The notes under the pieces: model-generated
Seen by the model: the letters and a program-made list of their open reading frames with translations, nothing else
Database searches by the model: none
Told to the model about the DNA's origin: nothing
Assembly: GCA_023431215.1 (NCBI GenBank)
Contig: JAEYXR010000033.1
Coordinates: forward strand, 1-19,698
DNA from: Bacillota bacterium
Lineage (GTDB): Bacteria; Bacillota; Clostridia; Oscillospirales; Ruminococcaceae
Length of the DNA: 19,698 nt
Direction of reading: 5' to 3'
Shown: positions 19,614 through 19,698 of the stretch, in pieces
Position numbering within the stretch: the stretch's first letter is position 1
How the letters are laid out: every line of letters starts with the position of its first letter
Translations under genes and position numbers: made by a program

Positions 19614-19698
19614 AGATAGCAGGAGCAATTTTTGATTTGGACGGTACGCTTTTGGACTCCATGTCTATTTGGAAAACAGTGGGGGAGGACTATCTGCG
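19610..19698 (+). CDS. HAD-family hydrolase (5' end, cut by window edge)
   Basis: Only the first 29 codons are present. They include GAIFDLDGTLLDS, the HAD motif I with the nucleophile and acid Asp residues (DxD, residues 9 and 11), as in beta-phosphoglucomutase-like phosphatases. The start overlaps the thiE stop by four bases, so it belongs to the thiamine operon under TPP riboswitch 2. A phosphatase here could act on thiamine phosphates or precursor phosphates; that is inferred from position only. Confidence 0.85.
   Translation, partial: MKIAGAIFDLDGTLLDSMSIWKTVGEDYL

Noticed and set aside
1..19698. CRISPR array, tRNA, rRNA, transposase or prophage genes
   Set aside because: I saw no regularly spaced repeats, no cloverleaf or rRNA blocks, and no mobile-element ORFs on either strand.

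Overview
The window looks like a chromosomal segment of an anaerobic, Gram-positive, probably spore-forming member of the Clostridia (an Oscillospirales-like lineage is my guess). The signs are strong AGGAGG-type ribosome binding sites, sigma-A style promoters with 17-bp spacers, a lipoprotein with a Gram-positive type signal, an orphan Spo0A DNA-binding domain, a superoxide-reductase-like protein, an Mrp/NifX-type iron-sulfur cluster and TPP riboswitches with terminators. This placement is inferred from content; no rRNA or tRNA is present.

Region 1 (1-993, minus): the 5' part of an Lsa-like ABC-F ribosome-protection gene. Its leader has a promoter, a three-codon ORF (Met-Arg-Lys), a large stem-loop and an intrinsic terminator, which is the layout of an antibiotic-responsive attenuator. 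Region 2 (994-6326): a class II aldolase faces a purine nucleoside phosphorylase, a zinc alcohol dehydrogenase, an MtnA-type isomerase and a BMP-family nucleoside-binding lipoprotein. Together they can form a nucleoside to sugar-1-phosphate to ketose-1-phosphate to DHAP plus aldehyde to alcohol route, that is, a DHAP shunt. Region 3 (6512-9262): a class 3 lipase, then a TetR regulator and two small membrane proteins. An identical 13-bp palindrome lies at the tetR promoter and ahead of the membrane-protein pair.

Region 4 (9263-10736): a probable structured non-coding RNA on the minus strand with its own promoter, a six-base-pair pseudoknot and a terminator; an XRE helix-turn-helix protein fused to a desulfoferrodoxin-like domain, with a second ribosome binding site at the domain boundary; and an orphan Spo0A C-terminal domain protein. 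Region 5 (11062-12816): an operon of an Mrp/NBP35 ATPase, a C_GCAxxG_C_C protein and a NifX-like protein. Region 6 (13134-15761): class II fumarase and malic enzyme, which together take fumarate to pyruvate.

Region 7 (15819-19698): thiamine salvage. One TPP riboswitch precedes thiW and a second precedes cytX-thiM-thiE and a HAD hydrolase cut by the window end. Between the first TPP terminator and thiW lies a roughly 200-nt sequence with at least seven nested helices. It resembles no riboswitch I can name and starts just after an ATGA, which makes a HEARO/omega-RNA-like solitary element one hypothesis. The best candidates for undescribed biology are this element, the 9285-9442 RNA, the DHAP-shunt variant and the two-product HTH/superoxide-reductase gene.
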